64,000 nucleotides of DNA from Sanderia malayensis. Lineage: Eukaryota > Cnidaria > Scyphozoa > Semaeostomeae > Pelagiidae. Position 1 is the first letter of the stretch. Every line of letters begins with the position of its first letter. Below the pieces are notes generated by a model. The model searched no databases, was not told the DNA's origin, and saw only the letters and a program-made list of their open reading frames with translations. Shown piece by piece: positions 58,179 through 64,000 of this stretch. The stretch lies in contig RQOL01000374.1 of NCBI GenBank assembly GCA_013076295.1, positions 930,001-994,000 of the forward strand. The letters are read 5' to 3'. The translations under genes were made by a program, and so were the position numbers.

Positions 58179-58985
58179 ATGGCTTCTCCAGAGGAACTTC
58201 TTGGCCTGATCAATGGACTTGCTGGTGCCATTCGTGATCAACATCATGCTTGCCGAGAAGTCACAGGAACGACACAGCAACAAATTTCAGACCTCTCGCA
58301 CGCTGTTAACGAACTCTCCGCTTCAGTTCGCTCTCGTGGTTGCAAGCTGCCTTGCGTCTCCCTTCCCTCACACTCACAGAATTTACCGGTGGTGAACTTC
58401 AAATCGACCGGTTTTGTGAACAGCTATCACAGGTATTGTCATCTTCTAATACCCAGGCCAAATTTTGGTTGCCGTGTTTGAAGCAACAATGTCAGAAAGA
58501 CTCGCATGCCTTTGACATTATTTGCTTTTTTGAGCTTTCAAATGCTTCCCGTATGAGCTTGATTCTACAACATGTAAGAATGGTTATATCCATAAATGCT
58601 CTATTTGTTATACATTTAATTGTAAAGCCCTTAATCATGAGGTCCATGCTTCTAATGATCGTAACCATACTAATCCCCACCCTGGTAATGAAACTCGTCG
58701 TATATTTTCTGGTTCACATTATTCGTCTAACAATTCTACTTCAAATAATGCTCCTCATCCTTATCGCTTATCTAATAATAGTTTTTCACATGATCATATA
58801 TCATCTGTTGTTTCTGCACACGTGGTAGATTCCACTCATTGTGTTACCTTAGATTCGGTTAAAGCTATCGTCTCGGACTGCATGAGTAGTTTAAAACACG
58901 ATCTAACAACTACTATTCTTGCTGAAGTAGAACAATCTATCCATCCCATCCTTTCCCCAACCAACCTCATCTGCCCCCGCTAGGC
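58179..58985 (+). pseudogene. Gag-like gene between the LTR-like repeats
   Basis: Starts MASPEELLGLINGLAGAIRD shortly after the left repeat. A frame change near 58340 leads to LPSLTLTEFTGGELQIDRFC and FWLPCLKQQCQKDSHAFDII, a Gag matrix/capsid-like helical region. After another change, CKNGYIHKCSICYTFNC gives a zinc-knuckle-like cluster, followed by a Ser/Asn/His-rich stretch and a helical segment ending before TAG near 58981. No protease, RT or integrase follows before the right repeat, so this is a gag-only, deleted or non-autonomous element. Confidence 0.5.
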
Positions 58986-59282
58986 CCAGTTCTTCGCCTG
59001 ATCACATTTACGGTATGCCAGCAGTCACACCTCCTAACCTTGTTTCGTCAGTTTCTACGCTTGACCTTTGTAACCACAATATTTTGTGCACCAAAATCGT
59101 TTCTGCGGGTGTTTCCCTACCACTTCCCCTAGACAGCTGATTTTCCGTTTCTCTGGTCACTCAAAATCATGCCGAAATTGTTGCGAAATCTAAACCTGGC
59201 CCACAATTTGTAAAACTCGCCTAACATCGTCCCTGTTTCGGTCGCAGGCCCATCGTCCAACCTACGGGCTGTTGGCACTATG

Positions 59283-59455
59283 CAATCATGTATAGTATAA
59301 ATAGCTTTGTCAATTGTAATTTAATTCAGTCTTCTACATTCTTGTTCTTATTTTCGTTCTTATTCTAGTATTATCAGTTACATAGATTTCATATTTGATT
59401 GTCACGTATTCGCACGATCTGAGCCTTATTTGAGTTCAATTACGCAATGGTAGCT
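59283..59455 (+). repeat. Right copy of the 173-bp direct repeat (LTR-like)
   Basis: Partner of 57943-58115. The interval between the two copies is about 1.17 kb. Confidence 0.85.
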
Positions 59456-59901
59456 GACTAACGGGATCTGAGTGGCAGGATCTGCAGGCCTTCCCCCAAA
59501 ATCACACCATTTTACCTTTCTTCACTGGATGTTACGCTGAAAGTGCAATAGTCAAGTAGAGAATGACGAAACCAGAGGCTACGCAAAATAGGAGAGGAAA
59601 ATGATGGTAAAAATAAAATTAAACTGAAGAGAAGGAGAAGGCCGCCAGATCCAGCCACTCAGAACAGACCATTGGAAAGCTGCGTATTAGGACCCTTAGT
59701 TGGGTCCCCGAGTGGCTGGCAGAGGGTCATAGGAAAGTAAAAGCAAGGACTCATACATCATAGAAACAGTATGACAGGCAACCCAAGAAATAAAAAAGGC
59801 ACAAGTGAAGAAACAAGCGTATAATGTCATAAAACCGGAATAATGAACATTGAAAAAATTCGAAAATACTATCATAAAATCACGGTGACAAATAAGGAAG
59901 T

Positions 59902-60579
59902 TTATGGTAAAAAGTGAAGCATAATATTGGGAAAAACAATTTTTTTGTCGTTTGTGTGGCCTTGACGGTCCCCGCCGTCTGCATTGAAATGTTGCCTTCT
60001 GAAACAACGGGCTGCCATGTGGCCCGTGGCATTGCAGATGAAACAGTGTTGTCTTCTATTCTGTTGCTGACGATCGGGAACCTGATATGGACCTGGCCTT
60101 GGAGGTTGGGACATGAGGCTAGACGGCTGTTGGCTTGGGTGGTTTGGCCAAGACTTTCCGTGTTGATTGTCTACCGCCTCAAAGACTTTTTCCACTTTGC
60201 CGATAGCTTCGACCACCCTCTCATAATCCCGGTCGCCCAGGAGGGCCAGGAGGTAGCTGTGGAATTTTTTTGACAGGCACCCGATGCGTTGCCAGAGCCT
60301 GGCATATACGGTAGAGTAAAAGGCCGTTTTATCCCTTTTTTCGTGTGCAAAAAGCTTCAGGCGCTCCACCATATTGAGGGCCACGTATTTATCAAAGTCT
60401 GAGGACTGTCGCGAGGCATATTGGACGATGTCCTTCTTGAGCTGGTCCACGCCCACTTCTTTTTCTCTCTCCAGGGCCTCAAAGCGCCGTAGGAGTGCCT
60501 CTACATCAATGGGAGGCTGGGGAAGAATAGAGAAAACTATACTGATCAGACTGCTGCGTGGCAGTGCCACCCACATCAC
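59902..60579 (-). pseudogene. Ngaro-like Gag with CCHC zinc knuckle
   Basis: The frame reads PPIDVEALLRRFEALEREKE, then FDKYVALNMVERLKLFAHEK, FYSTVYARLWQRIGCLSKKF and, after a Pro/Gln-rich linker, CFICNATGHMAARC (C-x2-C-x4-H-x4-C). It binds nucleic acid in retroelement particles. The true start may lie upstream of the first ATG at 60579, which is joined to atypical sequence. The orientation matches the RT at 57022-57905, which would be its downstream gene once the LTR-like element between them is removed. The C-terminus past the knuckle is short. Confidence 0.65.
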
Positions 60580-60639
60580 ATATACAAATCTACAACAGGA
60601 TAATGAGACCGGCGATTAGCGAGAAAATATTTAGCCAAG

Positions 60640-62560
60640 TATGCAAGTATCTCCCACCTGACCGGGGTTTGCTGAGGGTCTAAGCACACTATTACATCAC
60701 CGCACTTGGGAGAGAGTCAAACCGATCACAGCCCTTTCTAATAGAAAACTATGTGAAGTCTGTGAGTCTAGTCATACCAGGCGATTACAGTATTTTCATC
60801 AATACATCTGTATTGTAGGTCCCTCTGGGAGGCTAATCGTACCCTGACAATTGCAGCACCTTCATGAAGAATTAGGTCATGTGCAAGGCAGGTCTCTCTG
60901 TGAATCTAATCATACTATGATATCACAGCCCTTCATTAATAACTATGCCCTGTATAATGCAAGATGCTTGGTGAATCAGTTAAGCTATGAGTTAGGTGCC
61001 GGGATGTCCGTGCAGAATCCTACCCGGACATCCCAGCACCTTCGTAAATAATGAGATCATGCGTAATTCATGTTTCTTTGAGCGTCTGGACAAAGCCTGT
61101 ACATTGCAAGCACCCTTTCAATAAAAAGAGGCCATGTGTAAAGCAGGTCTCTCTGTGAGTCTTATCGAGCCCTGACATCACAGCACCTTTATGCGAAATA
61201 AACCATGGAGCAAATCAGGTATCTCTGCGAGTGTAATCACACCAGGGTATCCCAGCATCGTTTTGAATAATTGAACCATGGGTAAAAGCAGGTCTCTCTG
61301 AGTCTAGCTAAACCATGACCTAACATCACCTTCGTGAATAATAAAGACCATGTGTAATGCAGGTTTCTCTATGAGTCTAAGCAAAGCCATCACAGCATAG
61401 CACCTTCATAAATAATAAGACCATGTGTGAATGCAGGTCTCTCTGTGAGTCTGATCATACAATGACATCACAGCACCTTCGTGAATAAGTTGAACCAAGG
61501 GTGCATGCAGGTCTCTCTGTGAGTCTGAACAAAGCCGTGACATCACAGCACCTTCATGAATAATAAGACCATATATAAATGCAGGTCTCTCTGTGAGTCT
61601 GATCATACTATGACATCACAGCACCTTTGTGAATACGTTGAACCCTGTGTAAGGCAGATCTCGGTGGGTCTAAACGAACCGTAACGTCACTGCACCTTCG
61701 TAAATAATAGGAATCGCATGTAATGCAGGTTTCTCTGAGAGTCTAATTATACTATGACCTCGCAGCCCTTCGTGAGTAATTGAACCACTTGTAATGCAGG
61801 TCTCTCTGTGAGTCTAATTAAACCATGACCTCACAGCACCTTCGTGAATAAGTAAGCTACCTGCACTGCTGATCTCTCTGTAAGGGCCTCTGTACATTAC
61901 CAAAGAATGGTTGCAACATAGGGTGTCTGTGTTATGTTCACTACCCTTTCACCCAAAAATTGTAGAGGATATCACACAATTGTGCATCCCTGAGTACCGC
62001 AGTACAGCTGGAGGCACTCAAAACACTTGGTCGAAATCATTACCATTGTCTTGTAATCCCATCGTGTCTAAACGATGCTCCGTTATACTGCTGTTAAAAT
62101 TGTGTTTAAATTTGCACGAAATAGGTTTCTAAATTAAAATGGGTGATCAGCGTTTTGTTGCTATGTCTTATACTGTGCAATGTTCCTCATAATTACAGAT
62201 TTAGGTGAAACGATCTTAGTGCTAGATTGATGCCCAAAGTCTAATCGAACCCTGACGTCACAGCATCTTCGTGAATGATAAAGACCACGTGGGGTGCAGG
62301 TCCCTCTGTGATTCTAATCCTACCATGACATCACAGCATCTTTGTGAATAAATTGACCTATGTGTAATGTAGGTCTCTCTATGAATCTAAACAAAGCTGT
62401 GACATCATAGCACCCTATAAATGGTTGGACCATATGTAAAAAGCAGGTCTCTTTGTGAGTCTGAACATACTATGACCTCACAGCACCTCCGTCAATATTT
62501 GCACCTTGTGGCCAAACAAACCGGGACATCACAGCACCCTCGTAAGCAATGAAAACCATG
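60640..62560 (+). repeat. Decayed ~75-bp minisatellite
   Basis: 'gcaggtctctctgtgagtct' and 'catcacagcaccttcgtgaata' alternate many times. Clear copies start at 61433, 61507 and 61581, 74 bp apart; others are diverged with lengths up to about 85 bp, roughly 20 copies. A 350-bp non-repeat segment (about 61885-62230) interrupts it. The short frames inside are by-products. Confidence 0.85.
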
Positions 62561-64000
62561 GGAGCGGGGGGAGGTTGTTATCAACATGGTGTAAGCGATT
62601 GTACATGAAAATTTTGTTGACCGCAAGAAATGGATATGGTATCTATGGGCACCCCTGTGGGTGCTCGAAACGCTCGGCCAAAATCTTTATCGTATATAAT
62701 TAGTGTGTCATGTGTAATCAATGTGACCTTGACCCGCTGTGAAAACGGTAAAACTTTTCGCATGCAACGGTTCAGCTATAAGGAAATAGGGGACGGAGTT
62801 GTCACGGCAGCTTGGCTGCTATAGTAGTAATGAGAGGGACCAATGGACAACAACGGTACCAACAGCTTGGGTGCCCGTGTCTTGCAATGGTAAATGTGTC
62901 GTCCATGCATGTATACATGCGCTATTAAGTAGCTACCTAACTGGTGAGGGCTTCCCGGATAGAGGTAATTGGCCTACACTGTACAGCCATATGCCAAATT
63001 GCGGACATGAAGACACTGCATGAGACGACCTAAAGCGCTAGAATATATTGCCCTCTGTGTGTTAGGTTTTTAACCAAAAGGTACACAATGTGGGGTATGC
63101 AGTAATAGTGGGAAATACTTGTCAAGTCATACCACATTCTCCATGGTAGCAAAGGAAACTAATCGTTTTAGTTGTGGTGTGCGCATGCCCCCTGAAAAGC
63201 AATAGCGAGGGAAACGAAAACAAGCATGCACTGTGTATATAATGGTGCGAGAGATGTTGTGGAACACGCGCCCCTGGATTCTGGACAAGACCCACTACAA
63301 ATGGGGTGAGGAAGTTATTTGCCGAGCCGGTATAAGTGCACAAGGCGGTGATGGCCTGGCATTGTCCAAGCGGACAGGGATCTAAAATGTGTTGTATGTT
63401 GCCCCATTTTAGCCTTGCGTAAAATTTTTCGTACAGAAAAAAAATAGCCTGTAAAGTGGCGAATAGAACAATAGGACGTATATAAAATAGCAATGCCCTT
63501 GCAGATTCGTGCGATATGACAATGTTAGCAGCAAAATCATATTGCGAAGTATTGTAAAAAAGGCTATATATATATTAAATAATTTGTGCACATGACAAGA
63601 AAAGTAGCCTACTCAGATCAAGGCGGGAATCAATAGGATTGTGCAACACCTTTTACAAATCCAAACAATTGGTGAACTCATTCAACAAAAGCTGTTGCAG
63701 ATGACAGACAAAAGTTTAGACAGCAATTGAAAAATGGAACAAACAGATACTGATGTATAAAAACAAACTGCATGTGGCAGAGCCCCCTAAGGACAGTTTC
63801 CATCACCAACTATTTTATGTGTTCTGATAGGTATATTAAGAGGCTTTACATGAGCGTTACTACTAGCCACACACAATGATAAATGCAATGCAGAGCATAT
63901 AAAATTTGAGATTCTGGTGATAAGGGAAAAAGTTATAATCATTAGAAGTGATCCTCTGTAAATTTGCATCAAATGTGGGTCCCAGGTTCATCTCCACATC
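62561..64000. other. Gene-free stretch at the window end
   Basis: No supported coding frame. Near 62650-62690 a short motif (ctgtgggtgctcgaaacg) resembles one near 62010-62035 inside the minisatellite interruption. Otherwise nothing is recognised. Confidence 0.5.

Noticed and set aside
58340..58828. Hydrophobic C-terminal run (ILLQIMLLILIAYLIIVF) suggesting a membrane protein
   Set aside because: It is the Gag-like gene read in the wrong frame after its second frame change; the other frame gives a zinc-knuckle-like cluster.
1..64000. tRNA or rRNA genes
   Set aside because: I looked for cloverleaf A/B-box-like pairs and conserved rRNA segments by eye and saw none; a tRNAscan-SE run would be needed to exclude them.

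Overview
Eukaryotic, almost certainly animal, DNA. GT-AG introns, THAP and MADF/Myb-like domains, and Harbinger, ISL2EU-like, Ginger-like, DIRS and Ngaro-like elements occur together. I would guess a marine invertebrate, with cnidarians (coral or anemone) the best guess, because this mix of elements and the EADTR/GCDT gene family are common there. That assignment is inference from families, not a search. The sequence is visibly AT-rich. I recognise no ordinary host gene. Nearly the whole window is nested mobile DNA and tandem repeats, and every transposon gene I can read carries at least one stop, frameshift or truncation.

Layout. 1-476: a diverged copy of a ~448-bp repeat that recurs as an array at 39229-41571. 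477 to about 3400: a Harbinger element with a broken nuclease (minus) and a divergent MADF/Myb-like gene (plus). Its nuclease is split by a ~350-bp insert related to the large array. 5818-7960: the C-terminal half of a gene with a PIN/XPG-nuclease-like core (minus). 8557-10358: a divergent, broken SAP-YqaJ-Ulp1 gene (plus). A 20-bp-arm hairpin lies between the two.

10457-39228 is the dominant feature: 31 tandem copies of a ~797/809-bp unit, interrupted at 17362-21628 by an ISL2EU-like transposon. That transposon carries a THAP-DDE transposase (plus) and a SWIM-YqaJ-PHD nuclease (minus), with a 77-bp minisatellite between their 3' ends. Each array unit has three short exon-like blocks (37, 38 or 50, and 66 nt) with AG/GT borders. 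The block lengths sum to 141 or 153 nt, both multiples of 3, and when joined they read open from unit to unit. This is the most unusual signal in the window.

39229-41571: the 448-bp array. 41572-41902: a ~115-bp repeat rich in short palindromes. 41903-44972: a 14-bp minisatellite split by a second, decayed ISL2EU-like element with 25-bp terminal inverted repeats and a TA duplication. 46353-48945: a Ginger-like integrase gene (minus) that runs in one frame into a Josephin-like protease domain. 48964-50838: the N-terminal and middle part of a gene that I think belongs to the same PIN/XPG-like family as 5818-7960. 51870-56370: a DIRS-like tyrosine-recombinase retrotransposon (plus). 57022-60579: a minus-strand Ngaro-like element (gag and RT) split by a plus-strand, LTR-like 1.5-kb element. 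60640-62560: a decayed ~75-bp minisatellite. 62560-64000: no gene seen.

The genes do not form a host pathway. They are transposition machinery (transposases, integrase, RT/RNase H/tyrosine recombinase) plus accessory nucleases (three YqaJ-type, two PIN/XPG-like parts) and proteases (Ulp1-like, Josephin-like) of separate, now mostly dead, elements.
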